From Gigantopelta aegis (taxonomy: Eukaryota; Mollusca; Gastropoda; Neomphalida; Peltospiridae), in the NCBI RefSeq assembly GCF_016097555.1, contig NW_024534131.1, forward strand, positions 1 through 64,000: 64,000 bases of DNA, written 5' to 3'. The translations under genes and the position numbers were made by a program. The notes beneath the pieces are model-generated. The model was not told the origin of the DNA. It made no database searches and saw only the letters and a program-made list of their open reading frames with translations. Shown here piece by piece: positions 1-16,048 of the stretch. How positions within the stretch are numbered: position 1 is the stretch's first letter; each line of letters begins with the position of its first letter.

Positions 1-762
1 TGTTTTTTTTATAGGAACGTCAGCCCCCTCCCCCTTAAACACCCCAAATGGGATTAAAATGGGAGGCCTTGTTCAAGTGCTTTTACAATGCAAAGGGTAT
101 CATACAGTCTGCCCCTCTTATTATAATAGGAAATATTAACTAATTAGATGAAAACACGACACTATGGGTCAAATCCACTCCCACTGGTCGACCAGTCTCA
201 AGAACTAAATAGTCGAAAAGTTTTGATAGTATTAATCTTTTCTCAAATCAGAAAGGCTAGGATCTTCTATATGCCAGCATGTTGTTAATTCAACTTTCTT
301 ACATGTCAAGGATTTCTTGTAAAGAAGGAGGGTAACTAAACTGTTATTAAAACTGGTTTTACTGGACATGATAGATTTATGAAGAATTGGAAAAAAGAGA
401 TGGTTTTGTGGACTTTACAACAGGTTTCTTTGACATAGTTTTGAGCTGAAGAGGTAATCCCTGGGTAATTATTAAATACTGTATATAACAAGATGTAGTC
501 AACTCGTGTATGATATGGATAAACTTATATAAAAATGTTTTTTTTTATAGCATGTTATTACTCGTTTAAAGAAAGTCCTAAAGGTGTGATCCCCCGTAGA
601 CCAAATCAAGAGAGTCTCACTATCCACTCGAAGGCTTCATCTGATAGTCAAAATTATTTCAAGTCAAGACTCCAACAAGAACATACAATATCAAAAGCAC
701 CCCTATTATTTCAATGGAAATATGGATGGCCTGTCTCAAACTGCCCCCCCTTGACTTGGTGA
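1..762 (+). CDS. Possible 3' end of an unrecognised gene
   Basis: Two candidate exons follow pyrimidine-rich AG acceptors. The first begins near base 15; one frame is open to about base 140 (proline-rich, then MGGLVQVLLQCKGYH). The second begins near base 550 and is open to a TGA at 760-762 (starts CYYSFKESPKGVIP, serine and glutamine rich). An (AAT)n tract and AT-rich sequence follow, as at other gene ends here. I recognise no domain, and the reading frames could be chance. Confidence 0.2.
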
Positions 763-916
763 CATGACCATTACACGTAAAATGTGTTTATCATCTATTT
801 TTTGATGAAAGCACTGTTTTTTTTGAAGGATAAAAATGAATTTTATAAAAATGTTAATAATCCTATGTTTTTTATTTCAAATGTTGTGTGTTTTGAGAAA
901 ATATAATTTTTTATTA

Positions 917-960
917 ATGATAATAATAATAATAAATAATAATAATAATAATAATAATAT
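917..960. repeat. (AAT)n microsatellite
   Basis: An AAT/TAA trinucleotide tract with one interruption lies between the possible upstream gene tail and the 3' end of the Iroquois gene. Confidence 0.85.
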
Positions 961-1066
961 AACAGCACATTGAACTGGATGTCAAAAATATAATATATTT
1001 ATATATCTAGTAATGACAACAAACAACATATTATTGTTCTTCAGTTTATCAGATTCATCATCAGCT

Positions 1067-2274
1067 TCATTTCATCATCTTCTTGGCTGCCTTTTTCAAT
1101 CTCCTTCTAGCATTAGCAAACCAAGTTGATACCTATACAAACAATATCAATTACAAGTAAATAACTCATTTTTTTATTATGACTTGTGTAAAGGTCAGTT
1201 GTGTTGCCTGACATAGTAACATTTTTTTCATGTCTTGAAGGATAGGGATGTTCTTTATGATCATCAAACCATTTAAGAAGTGGTATAGCTCGCTCTGGTG
1301 TTAGTTTGTAACGTGGAGTATCATATGATACCTTAGGACAACTGGAAGGGATGGGTAACTAAAAAATATAAAACAAAATGGACAAAATGTAACTTTAGGT
1401 TTCATACTTTGAGTATGATGTATTATAAATTACAATATATAAATGTAAATATTCAAGATACTTACTACCCATAGAGCAAATGAAGAAGTGGTAGTTATGG
1501 CCTACTGCTGAACTAGGATAATGAGAATAATCTTGAAGGTGGATAGAGAGTTGATAAGATGGGCGGTAATATCACATATGACTCTACTAGCACTAGAAAT
1601 AATTATTAAATCATTGAACTGAGTCCCTCCAAATCCATTGCTATAATTTGGTGGATCAAGAAAGATTTGGTAGATGAGAAAGGAAACGAAAGTGAACTTG
1701 TTGAAGAGGCTGCAGACGAGGGTAGAGGAAAAGAGAAGGGGTTAGGTATCCAATTTTGAGGGAGACAGAGTATTGCACATAAATGAAACCAAGAGGATAA
1801 ATTGATTTAGACAGGAGAAACTGAATTAGGAGAAGTGTACCCACAGAAACGAGGGTATGGTATCGCTAGTTCCCTCTGAGGTGAGTAGGGTTGTGGAGGA
1901 GATTGAGGACTCGGTAATGGCGAAGATGCAGACCTCCTGTCATTAGAGACATAATTATATATATAAGTACTTATTTATTTTTCTTACATTTGTGAGTCTG
2001 TTTACATAGGAGGTGGAGTAGTGCATGAAGTAGTAGCAGGTTGCTGTTGGTGATAATAATACTATTGCCAGCTCCTAAAAGTGCTGCAGTTTCGACTGCT
2101 GAGGGGGATATGAGGTGAAAATAGAAAGATGTAGGATTATAGTAGCTGTTATAGCTTCCTACACTAGAAGGTGATGTCTTTAACAGCTCAGAGAAACCAT
2201 TGTAGCTAGAACTTCTTTTGAAAAGTTTGTAAGCTTGTTGAATATGGTGTGTGGCGCTGACTGGTTTGCATCAT
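1067..2274 (-). CDS. IRX: Iroquois-class TALE homeobox transcription factor
   Basis: DNA-binding developmental regulator. The last exon (1067-1132, minus) encodes homeodomain helix 3 as VSTWFANARRRLKK, the signature of Iroquois proteins. The exon at about 1200-1370 encodes the first half: RYKLTPERAIPLLKWF, then HPYPSRHEK, with the three-residue TALE loop extension (HPYPS). The junction residues QLTFTQ match the family but need a one-base frame change. N-terminal exons (about 1450-1960 and 2000-2274) are rich in Ser, Pro, Tyr and Gln, as in the tails of these factors. A start at two adjacent ATGs (2269-2274) gives MMQTSQRH. The protein stops soon after helix 3, so the long C-terminal tail with the IRO box of bilaterian members is absent. 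Divergent from the BBS10-like gene. Confidence 0.88.
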
Positions 2275-2619
2275 GAATATCTGCACTGATTACTTCCAGT
2301 TAGAAAAAAATACTGCAAAAAAAGAGATATTATCTAATAATGTTTTTTGCTACTATTGTTCTTATATCAACTCACCTTACTAACAGCTGCTCAATGGTAC
2401 TTACTATTAATGATGCACAACTTGTTAAGAACTACGTAGCAGCGACTGATCATTTCATCTGAGGTCAAGTCGTTTATATACTGTGTGAGGTGTAGGAGCC
2501 CGCTAACAAGACATACTGGTCTATGCGTTGTGATAATAGACGATGAAATTGTCTCCAACCACCTGCACTAATTAGTGTGTGGGCTCATTTAATAATTGAC
2601 GCTCCACGTGTTTTTAATA
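2275..2619. promoter_or_regulatory. Divergent intergenic region, Iroquois / BBS10-like
   Basis: About 345 bp between two head-to-head start codons, expected to hold both promoters. I see no clear TATA box or other named site. Confidence 0.4.
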
Positions 2620-5600
2620 ATGAGTAAATTGAGTAGTAAAGACCCTCTTATTACTATAATTGAGGTCACGGCTCAATAATGGAAACTCTATGTATCAAAT
2701 TCTTACATCTTGGGACGTTCTATATTAGAACCTGCATTAGGCCCTAATGGTCAGTTAATCTAATATCTGTATTATATAAAGTACTTAATGTGTGGTCTTG
2801 ATGTGATGATTCAAAGTGATGGTCATATTATTGCCACTAATTATGGGTCCCAACTTATTCAATTAGTATCTATTCCATAGGAAATTAATTACTGAATATA
2901 TTTTAGTTATTTTGATTAGGTAAACAACTTTATCAAATGCAGTATCATCCTTTCAACAAATGGACAGGTATTATAGTAAACAAGTTATAAAAACCAGTTG
3001 AACAGGTTCTATCTAAACGGTGATGGAGCTAAAACGCTTTCATTTATTATTATTGCAGCTGCATTACATGAGGTAATTGGTTTGTTTTATATGAATATTC
3101 ATAATCGTTTTGTAAGTTGCAGTTCTGCATTCCTAAGGAATACTTGCATAGTATAGGTTAGCACACCCCCACACCAGCCTAACAGTCACCGTTATGTCAA
3201 CATTAAATAAATATATTTTTATTGCTCTAATTTTGTATTATTAGTGGTCATGCCACTTTTCTCAACTACAAGCATTATTAATGAATGATATTGTGCCTCA
3301 ACTTCATCGAGAGGTGAGATAAAATTGTCTCACTACACCTATTTTATTTGATATCATTCTTAGTATGTACAATGGGTGTCATTTAGACAGAGTAAGAAAT
3401 GTTGGAGAAAACTGTTGTATTAAACACATGTAAGTTATGAAATAAGGTCCAAAATGTTTCTGATTAAGCAATACAGCTAGTAATAAAATTGATTTAAAAC
3501 CACAAAACCACTTTTTATAATCACTAATACATTTAGGTGCAATGCATCTTAGGTCTTATATCACATCATGAATCTCACTATTACAAAAACATTAACTCGT
3601 CTCATTATAACTGGATTATTTGATGTTGGAACATATCACTTTAAAGTAAGAGTGTGCACAAACCATGTTGTCATTGACTACCTAAATGAGCTTATCGAAT
3701 GACAAGATCTCTTCAGATTCTCTTAGCAGCTCTGTACAATAGCATCTAATTTTTTCTTGTATCTTAGACATTAAGAAACACAATAGATTGTTTGAGTCAT
3801 GATCACGTTGACTTCTGGGGGTTGTGTGACCAAACTCTCTTGTTGTTAAAGGGGTAAGGCTCACTAGTTCATTTTCACACACCTGTATGACCACCTTGGA
3901 CCACTTGTCATGATCCAATTTGTTTTAAGTTTTGTTTCAGATTCATCCTTGATAATATGAAATGTATTGGTAATATTGAAGGATTGTCTCCCCTATGTAG
4001 TGGTAGGGATATTAATATATAGTTATACTATATCGCATTATTGCAGTATGGCACTCTTCTTAAATGTGGACTGGAATTGGATAATGAAGGTCAAATAGAG
4101 GCTAAAATAAGGTATATCTAAGTATATATACAACTGTCACTTTCTCTCAATGTAGTTGTGACTGGGGATACTTCTAATGTAACCACAGCTTATTAAGTAC
4201 TGGGAATGTTATATTAAGACAATTTTAGAACATGTAAAATTAAGTGGTGTACATGTATTGTTAATACAAGGGTCTGTTCCCTTTGTATGAATGAGTTAAA
4301 TTAGATCTTAGGACTCTTGTGTGATATGGTAAGATGAGATGATCCTGTTAATTATTATTATGTAATTATAATTTGTTGGTAGATATTTCATCAGAGACAT
4401 TGTCAGACATTGAAAAATTAACTGGTATAATTAAACAAAGCATTAAACGAATTACAGGAAATGGTAGATGATGTTATCACAAACATCTCTATCTTACTCT
4501 CTCACTGTCACAGTTATCATTCTCATCAAGTTAATCTTCTCTCTACTTCAAAATTAAGTAGAATATCATTTGAATCTTACTCAAGTGAGTAACAATTAGT
4601 TATTTCAAAAATCTATTTAGTTTAGATAATAATAGTCTAGATAATGGAGTCTAGACTATTAGTATTGGTTATTTTATAGCGATGCCTCAATGTCTATTAT
4701 TTTAGTAGGTATATTAACATGCAATATAGTCAAATGGAGACTCTAGACTGGTCAGGTAACCTTACTATTAATTTAATTAGGTCATGACTGATGGAGCCAT
4801 TCAAGTGTATATATACACCTCAATTTAATATAAGTTAGATAGGGTGTGGCACATAATTTAAATAATATTTATTGTTTACTGTATTAATCAATGATTTTAT
4901 TGCCTCATTAAAACGCCATTGTGGTTTGAGGTAAGTATCTATGCTATCAACTTAGCAGTGGTGGTCATGTGTACATCTAATACACTCTCATAAAAATACT
5001 ATTAACCACGAGAATAAACTAGCGTGTCGCTAGCTATTTCACAGAGATAAAATCAATAGTGGTTGCCATAGTAACAATTGCCCTCTGTCCGCAGACCTAC
5101 AAGTTTCATCTTATCAGCTCCAACATTAGGAGTAGCTCGACAATTAAAGATGGCATTAAAAAATTGTCTGATAACCTTGTCTAAATTGTTCTCATGAGGT
5201 ATTAATTTTGAATGATGTCATAATGATGTCATGTCATTTGATTAGGGATGTGATAATATTGCTTTTGTTCATGGAGGTGGAGCTTGGGAGATTGAATTAA
5301 TTCGGATATTACATCAACACAAAGCTTTATTATCAAAGTAATTAATGTTTTAAAACAATTAATCAATTAATTATCTAGGAGTTCTCCTATGTGGATATGC
5401 CTAAAAAGTCTTGAAGAGGTTATAATAATATTTAATTGTTTAATTTACTGAATTAATTGTAGGGTCTTCTAACAGTTCCTCAGATTTTGTTACGAATAAA
5501 AATGTTACCGCATCAAAGAGGCTATGCTTCCCTCCATCAAGTACTTACACTCCATATAACAATGTAACAATTATAATCATGATATAGGCTGTTTACAAGA

Positions 5601-5787
5601 CAACAAAAAGGCTCAACGGTTAATGCTATTGAGGGTAGTTCCTGTAATTAGTATTAAGTATCTACACTTCATTGTTTTTCATTAAGGTCATTTAGCAAAC
5701 ATTGAGTCTTTTGTGTCGGTAGTTGAACCATTCAATGTAATGTATCCTATACTAGAATTGTGTATGTTAAATAGATCATTCATGTAA
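2620..5787 (+). CDS. BBS10: BBS10-like group II chaperonin-related protein
   Basis: Chaperonin-fold protein of the vertebrate-type BBS group, which helps assemble the BBSome for cilia. From ATG 2620 the N-terminus reads MSKLSSKDPLITIIEVTAQ, then SILEPALGPNG (equatorial domain), VMIQSDGHIIATNYGSQLIQ and the phosphate loop GDGAKTLSFIII near 3020, where canonical CCTs have GDGTT; human BBS10 has GDGAKTF. An apical-type segment TILEHVKLSGVHVLLIQG lies near 4230. The returning equatorial domain has RPTSFILSAPTLGVARQLKM near 5095 and AFVHGGGAWEIELIR near 5260 (chaperonin GGGA motif). The last exon ends VVEPFNVMYPILELC and stops at 5785-5787. The altered ATP loop favours a BBS-type protein over a CCT subunit; MKKS is an alternative. 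Frame slips blur the middle. Confidence 0.72.
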
Positions 5788-6090
5788 CAAGATACCCAGT
5801 ATTTTCCAGCTAAAGTCATTGTAGTCCTGTATTAGTTTTGTGGTATAATGTCAAACACTCTCACAGCTGTGTAGAATAGGAACAATACATTATATTAATA
5901 AAAAACTAGTAACAATGTTATCTGAAAATGATGAATGATGATGATGAAAAATAATGATTAAAATTAATTTAATAATAATTAATAAGTGGGCGTTTTTGGG
6001 CGTTGTCACCACATGTTGTTTAAAAAAAATCATCCAATGTATTTTGATAAGTGAGGTCAATCTGTGATGTGGTCCCAGACAATATTGTAT
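5788..6090. other. AT-rich intergenic spacer
   Basis: Very AT-rich DNA between two genes on the same strand, with runs of TTAATAATAATTAATAA near 5965. It should hold the 3' UTR of the BBS10-like gene and the promoter of the carrier gene. No other feature recognised. Confidence 0.5.
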
Positions 6091-7134
6091 ATGGAGCACG
6101 CTCTACAAGAGTTTATAGCTGGATGGTGGGGGAGGTAAGAATGTAAATATATATCACCAAATAATTATATTTTAACTTTTATAGGTGTTTCTGGTCTGTT
6201 GGTGGGTCCATCCATTTGATACTGTTTAAGGTATTGTTTAACAAATATAAAAGACTCATTCCATTCCTTATAGTCTAGACTTCAAACTCAAGGGGTAAGA
6301 TGTAGAGAAATACGTTACAGAAGTACCATTCACTGTTTTGTCAATATTGTTAAGACTGAAGGTGTAATCACACGACCAGTTCATTGATTCACATATCCTA
6401 TCCTTATTTATATAGTCCATGGATATATCTAAGGCATTACATCACCTTATTAGGAATGGCAGCTATCAATGCAACTTGTGGTTTGGTATATGGTATTTGT
6501 ATGCGACAACTACAACCACAAGGAGGAAACCCCCACTTAATTAACTCGTTTATTGCAGGGGCGGCAGCTGGCCTTGTCCCAGTGCTATATTTGTTGTCCT
6601 ACCGAATTAATCAATTGAGAATGCAAGTACAAGGAATTGGTCAAAAATAAACCTTCGAGTAAATTCTGGAAGAAAGGGAGGTTGCCCTCATTATCTGTTA
6701 ATTATATTGGACCTTGGGGATACAACTAAACAGATATTTGCTAAAGAAGGCATTGCTGGTCTTTGTAAAGGCAGTGGGTTGTTACTTTATGGAGGGAGGC
6801 GCCTGCTTTTGGTGTGTATTTTCAAAGTTATGATCTCTTGTGCATGCTATTTTCACAAGGCAAATCAATTCATGAGTTGGGACCAATGTCGCTGTGTTTA
6901 GCTGGTGGTATCAGTGAATTAACGCATGGATTATCACATATCCTTTTGATGTAGTCAAGTCTCGTATACAAGTTGATGGTGTTCACGGACCACGTCAATA
7001 TAATGGCAGATGGACTGTTTTAAAAAGAGTTATTATGCAGATGGATGAGAGTGTTTTTTAGAGGGTTAAATTCAACGTTGGTAAGAGCATTCCCCACTAA
7101 TGCTGCTACATTCTCACATTTACATATATCATAA
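6091..7134 (+). CDS. Mitochondrial carrier (SLC25) family transporter
   Basis: Inner-membrane solute carrier. ATG 6091 opens MEHALQEFIAGWWGG. The three repeats of the family show: HPFDTVK near 6215, then SRLQTQG and YRSTIHCFVNIVKTEG; AGAAAGLVPVLY near 6560 with RMQVQGIG; and YPFDVVKSRIQVDG near 6950. The C-terminus has RGLNSTLVRAFPTNAATFS, close to the RAFPxNAxTF ending of the SLC25A20/29/45/47/48 branch (acyl-carnitine and basic amino acid carriers). The second repeat has lost a clean PxDxxK motif (PVLYLLSYRINQLRMQ), perhaps a real divergence. Several one-base slips interrupt the exons around 6210, 6650 and 6890. Ends at 7132-7134, tail to tail with WDR92. Confidence 0.88.
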
Positions 7135-7295
7135 GATACTGGAGAAAATGATCTCAGTAAGTAAATATTATTTATTTTTTCACCTTTAACTTCTGATAGC
7201 AATTATTTATTTAATGAATAGTTGTTTATAACATTTTGTTTTAAGTGTTTATAAATGATAATGTGATGACACATAGTTGCTGGTTGCCATGACAA

Positions 7296-9036
7296 CTAAT
7301 ATGTAAATGAATTATAATGTTTCAATTTAGTTACTATACATACACGAACTGTTTGATCAAATAGGTAGATGCAAATAACCCTCCTATTAAACACAGATAA
7401 TTAGTTTTAGGAAATAGAAGTATTTACTTTATCAGGCTCCATCTAGACTTGATTATGGTTTGAGAAGGAAAACGTCCACATTTTGTACAAGACTAACAGT
7501 TCCTATAACTCCAATTTTTTTCTCCATATCTATTTTTTACATCTATTACTGTGATATGTACTAGTGATAGAACAAAGTTTATATTATACCCTAACTATAT
7601 AATATTTACTATTTCCAGAGATTAAGTGATCCATTACCTCCTGTTGTCATAAATAGGTCTCTGTTTTGTGGTAAATGTCGAACACCACCAAACAGTCGTA
7701 GAATTATGTGCCTGTCTATTAATAGCAACAAATATTCTACTACTACTATACCCAGTACATAGTACATATACCCACCAGTACATATACCAGTATATATCTT
7801 ATTACATATACCCAGTACATATACTACCCAGTACATATACCGTAAAAAATATATCCTTTACATATACCAGTATATATCCTAGTACATATACCAGTACATA
7901 TACCCATACATATCCTAGTTACATATACCCAGTACATGTACACATACCCAGTACATATACCCAGTACATGTACTGGGTATATGTACTAGTAAATATTATA
8001 GATATGTGACAGACATCATGTTACTTTCTCATAAGAGAGGCAAATCCTTCGTTGATGGGTGTTTCTTAGATCATATATATTAAACTTTGATTTCTAATGT
8101 TGTCGCTACTAGTTTGTTCATTGGAATATCTTTTCTATCAAATTCCACTCCACAAACCTATTAAATTATAATAATTAGAGATAGACACAGATGACTACTC
8201 CTTTTTTAACATTTGTTTCCCAATTTAAGTGACATCGCTTTTTCAAATCGAATAATTTTAATAATCTCCATTATCCAAACCCAGCTACCACACATCTCGC
8301 TCTTCATCATTATAAGAGTTACCAAATGCTACCGTCCAACAATCTCTCTTGTGTCTCACCCTCAGCAGGAGACATGGTTGCTACGGGAACATCCTTTTGA
8401 CGAGGATCCCAAACTTTAACACTACCTAGATAAATGAGGCCATCTATTTAATAACCTATAAATTAATTCATCAATGAGGTACCTCCATTCAAATTCTACT
8501 TCATCTATCAACAACAACATACCATCTCTACTGCCAGTAACCATTTCTGGAGCTCCACCCCCAATCCTAACCCACCCACTCCATCAATTGCAGTAAATAA
8601 TTGACTCGTGACTTTTAGCTGAATAATACTTGGTAACTCTAGTTTATCAATCCCGAAGAGAGAGTTAATTTTACAAACAACAACATCTCAGATTGTACCA
8701 TATTTGTAATCTTCCAGCAAAATCCCCTGTTGCTAGTGACGCTGATGTAAACTAGCTTGCTCCAAATGTACCACATTTAAATGATGTCTTTTTCTCTCCG
8801 CTCTAATAAAATACACTAACATTAAATACATAAAATAACAAATTCCTTTACCTCCTTGAGTAGTTTTTTAATTCTCCTTTAGTTAGCTCATAAATATGGA
8901 AGGCACCTGGATCTCTTGGATGTGAGCCCAATACGACAAGTTTAGCACGACAAGGTATCCACTTAACATCAATAGCGTAAAATTTAAGCTCTTCTCCTAC
9001 ATGAGCTATAATTTGAGGCTTAGAAAGTCCTTCCAT
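7296..9036 (-). CDS. DNAAF10: WDR92 / DNAAF10 WD-repeat protein
   Basis: WD40 beta-propeller cofactor of the R2TP/prefoldin-like complex that helps preassemble axonemal dyneins. The start exon (9036 down to 8848) reads [17 protein letters not shown], then [16 protein letters not shown], matching the human N-terminus. Later exons give [63 protein letters not shown] with GSLNLWK, ISSLDWSPDK and [16 protein letters not shown] before the stop at 7296-7298. All blades expected from the roughly 357-residue family are visible in order. A minisatellite sits in one intron (7745-7990). Frame slips occur near 7690 and 8010. Start codons of this gene and PKC are 169 bp apart. Confidence 0.94.
7745..7990. 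repeat. Minisatellite in a WDR92 intron
   Basis: Roughly a dozen imperfect copies of AGTACATATACCC, some with a variant CAGTATATATCCT unit. The distal end is palindromic: a run of forward units is followed by TACTGGGTATATGTACTAG, the inverse orientation, giving a potential hairpin at about 7945-7990. It lies between the WDR92 exons ending near 8010 and starting near 7705. Confidence 0.85.
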
Positions 9037-9205
9037 TCAAGGTTGAATGTGAAGGGGTTAATTTAAAGTGGGTGTGGTGTTCTGGTTATTAAATTAGGTG
9101 AGTCCTAGTTTGCCGATGTAATAAAGAAAACATTACCTTGTTGATATTAAGACAGTGAGTCATCTACTCGTTTTACCAAATCGTTATATTCTATTCTCGT
9201 GTAGA
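9037..9205. promoter_or_regulatory. Head-to-head promoter region, WDR92 / PKC
   Basis: 169 bp separate the two start codons. It contains one copy of the GGGTGTGG octamer (9070-9077) that recurs through the window. Bidirectional promoter activity is inferred from the arrangement only. Confidence 0.4.
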
Positions 9206-12762
<3,557 letters not shown>

Positions 12763-13011
12763 GACCACACCCTCTTGTTTAGTTCACTTGGCAGATATCT
12801 ATATTTTTTTCTTTTTCCAACTCTTGTTATGGTAATTGGATTACACTCACAAATCAAGTTGTGACTATTTTTTTCTGATACAACTGTTCTTTGTCCTGTA
12901 TAAAACACATTATTTGGTATTACATAGGACATTGTCCTTTTTAATCATAGTGTGTTCATTATTGAATTATTTCATATTATAGACTTTCAGTGATCATTAT
13001 AGAGTTAGCCC

Positions 13012-14090
13012 CTATAATAATAGTCGCAAATCATTCTTCAATTTCCGTTTTAACTTCTTAACAGCCATTTTCAATCTCTTCTTTCATCTGTCCATTGTTT
13101 GTGACGAGACTGTGCTTCTGTAATTGTGATGTAAGCGTATCATGTGGCTTGCTTGCGTTTTCGACAAATCACAAGATTTGATTTCAACTGAGTTACTGTA
13201 TCATTGACTGTTGTCAACTAATATATTATTAACAATAACTTTAAAAGAGAGCACTTGATCTTACTTTCACTTTGAAGATAGATAACTTCTCTTTCTAGCT
13301 CACTTTTTTTTAGACTTAACAATTGATATTTTTTCTCTATATCTGTCTTCTTTCCTCACCACTAAGCAATTGTAATCCATCTTCACGTATATATATTGTG
13401 ATCCTACAGAACACATTAATATTATTATAGGAACAACAGAACGTACTTCGTTGTTGTATCTCCTTAACTTTTTACAAGTATCATTGAGCTCCTTCTTTAA
13501 TTGGCAAATTCTCTTCCATCCAGTTTCAGACTGTCTCTTTATATTTCAGCATCATTTCAGGATAACGTCTGTATTTAGTTTGATCATTCACAAAAACCTA
13601 ACAGATCATAGTTACCAAATAACTCAATTATATATACTGTTTTGGGTTTCCTCATGGTTTGTTCTAAAGAGAGGTTTTCCACAATTAATGCGATATGACT
13701 TTCTCAACTTCTCCACATGTTAATGCTCTCTGTGAGGAGTCTTCTTGAAATAAGACACAAAGATTTATTACAATTATATATATCATGTTTTAATTTTAGC
13801 TTGTCTTCTCTGTCTCTAAATATAAAATATTATGACAAGACTATATTTAAATCTGTTCATTTACCATTTGAAAAATAGTCTCCTAAAGAACAACAACATG
13901 ATACATTTTAGCAACCAGATATTTACTGACTTGTATATTTTCAATGTATCTTCTCTCTCATACACCTGGTTTCCATGTGTTGCTTGAGCTTTGAATACCT
14001 CTTCAGCTAATTCTGGTAGTGATCCTCCAACATCAGCTATATACTCACTGGTAATGTTGCTTCATCAATATCCTGAGGGGAGCCAGCCAT
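13012..14090 (-). CDS. Unrecognised coiled-coil protein
   Basis: Reading minus from ATG 14090: MAGSPQDIDEATLP, an intron, then DVGGSLPELAEEVFKAQ and HGNQVYERE. Later exons give a charged helical protein: WKRICQLKKELNDTCKKLRR (about 13490), KKYQLLSLKKSELEREVIYL (about 13300), DTVTQLKSNLVICRKRKQ (about 13170), and the C-terminus AVKKLKRKLKNDLRLLL with a stop at 13012-13014. Heptad-like spacing of Leu/Ile with Lys/Glu indicates a coiled coil. I recognise no family. It lies downstream of EIF4A3 on the same strand, about 145 bp from its stop. Intron positions are approximate because of frame slips. Confidence 0.6.
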
Positions 14091-14235
14091 CAGTTTTAGA
14101 CTACAAGTTTCATATATAACAGGCTGGTTAAGATTAGTAATTATAATAATGTTTATTTAAAAGTATTTTTATTAAAATATAAACAAAACGTCTTAGAATA
14201 ATTTAAGTTAATAGGTCTTGAGTGGAAGATATTTT

Positions 14236-15961
14236 TTAGATCAGCTCATTGACTGAAAGGAGACAAAGATTAGATCATATGATTAGTGGGCGTGTACTTA
14301 CTGTTCATTGCATCTCGTCAATTTGATTTGAGTGAATATATTGCTGCATATCTCGAAGAATACGAATATCATCATTTTTTTTGGCAAAATATAATGGCCA
14401 CACCCTTTCTTCATAACGACCAGATCGACCAATCCTGATATATAATGAAATTGTACTAGTTTTTGACCACACTTACCTGTGAATATATAGCTCACGATAT
14501 TATTAGGTAAATCATAGTTAATGACAAGAGAGACTTTTTGTACATCAATACACGAGCCCATACATCGTGGTTAGAAGAACACGACTGTGTTAAGATAATG
14601 TAACAGACCAGACAATGTTCTAAGTTACCTCTCCCCAGCACGGAACTCCTTCATATCAGCATCTCTTTCTTTCTGTGGCGATCTCCATGCATTGATGATA
14701 CGGTAAAATTGGCTTTCTCTCATGTTCTCAGTCAACCATTCTACCTATAGAGGACTGCATGAATCAAAACAGATATTAAGAAAGAACCTTTCTCTTTGTA
14801 TTACATAAGATCACAGCCTGTGTTATTGTCAAAGTATCATAGAGATCACATAATGTGTCAAATTTCCAGTCTTCTTTTTCAACAGCAAAAAAGAATTGCT
14901 TTATACCTTCCAGTGTCAATTCATCACTATAAAGAGGAGGGGAACAGAGGTTGCCATGGTAACACTCACCGTTCACAAGGATCCTTATTGATCTGTCATG
15001 AATTTAGTTGTCATTTCTAATATTTTCATGAGGTAAAGTAGCACTGGCTAACACTACGCTACATCATATGATCATCACATGACAAACATGTATAGATCAT
15101 GGGTGACTTACTTGATTAGTAGGGTGGGAGATAACGATAGACATCCATAAATCTGTTCTTAAACCTAAGATACCAAACCCCTGTAATAATTTAGTTCATC
15201 ACATTTCTTAATTATAATACCTTGATTTAACATTTTCATCAGCTTTCTCCCATACCAACATTTTAATATTTTGTGTACGTACAACTTCTTCGTTTAATCA
15301 TATCTTAATTAGACATAATTAGAGTCACAGAAACAGGGTTCTACTCACCAAATACTCTTCCAGAGTACCTGCCCAACATGTTGACCATATCTCCTTTTCC
15401 TAATATCTTCTCCTACATTGGTTCCTCCAATACAGCGCGTGGACATTGGATATTCATCATAGTTTCACCTAATGCCAACATAACCTACAAAATGGACAGA
15501 TAGTCCGGTAAATGGACACATAAACTACTACTTTTTGTATCTGGACTGCTAACTCTCTTGTTGGTCCAAAACTAAGCTTGAGTTTTCTCGAGATCTGAAT
15601 GTCAATGCTTTGAAGTACTGAGATAGAGAATTGTGGCTGTTTTTCCAGTCCCCGATGTGAAGCCTGAGCAGATAACATCTCTCCCTCGAACGATGGTCAT
15701 AATGGCTCGCTGTTGAATAGCAGATGGTTTTCTCAAATCCTAATATACATTGCACTCATATTTGTAACACACCCCTCCGAATACCATAAGCTAAATTCCT
15801 CTGATAATAATCTTCTCTTAACCCATTCCTCAAATGTAGCACAACCATCGACTCCTTTGTCTCGTCTCAAATACCATTGTGGCGTCCTTCAGCGCCGGAG
15901 AAGAGCTCGCCTCTGGTTTTAAAATCTTGTAGTAGTCTTGAACAATGTCATTAGTCGCCAT
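14236..15961 (-). CDS. EIF4A3: EIF4A3 DEAD-box RNA helicase
   Basis: ATP-dependent RNA clamp of the exon junction complex. From ATG 15961: [18 protein letters not shown]. Then [23 protein letters not shown] (motif Ia region), VLLRF-type residues in short exons, and the diagnostic [20 protein letters not shown] followed by [19 protein letters not shown] and CNTKRKV. Helicase domain 2 continues with [28 protein letters not shown] (split by a frame slip near 14440), NDDIRILRD and a final short exon that ends MPMNVNELI, stop 14236-14238. [15 protein letters not shown]-type sequence and the NVxxLI ending separate EIF4A3 from EIF4A1/2. The start codon is 87 bp from that of TRIT1, head to head. Confidence 0.95.
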
Positions 15962-16048
15962 TTTGACCACTCCGAAGTGTTACACTGTGTGATAGTAGTA
16001 TGCGGACAATATACGATTATCGGTATTCTACACCCACGTGTTATATGA
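15962..16048. promoter_or_regulatory. Head-to-head promoter region, EIF4A3 / TRIT1
   Basis: Only 87 bp lie between the two start codons, with higher GC than nearby introns and a CCACGTG E-box-like site near 16033. Promoter function is inferred from position. Confidence 0.45.

Noticed and set aside
3682-3918. Minus-strand open frame of 78 residues inside the BBS10-like gene
   Set aside because: It looks helical and charged, but lies inside a plus-strand gene with chaperonin motifs on either side and has no splice partners or family match.
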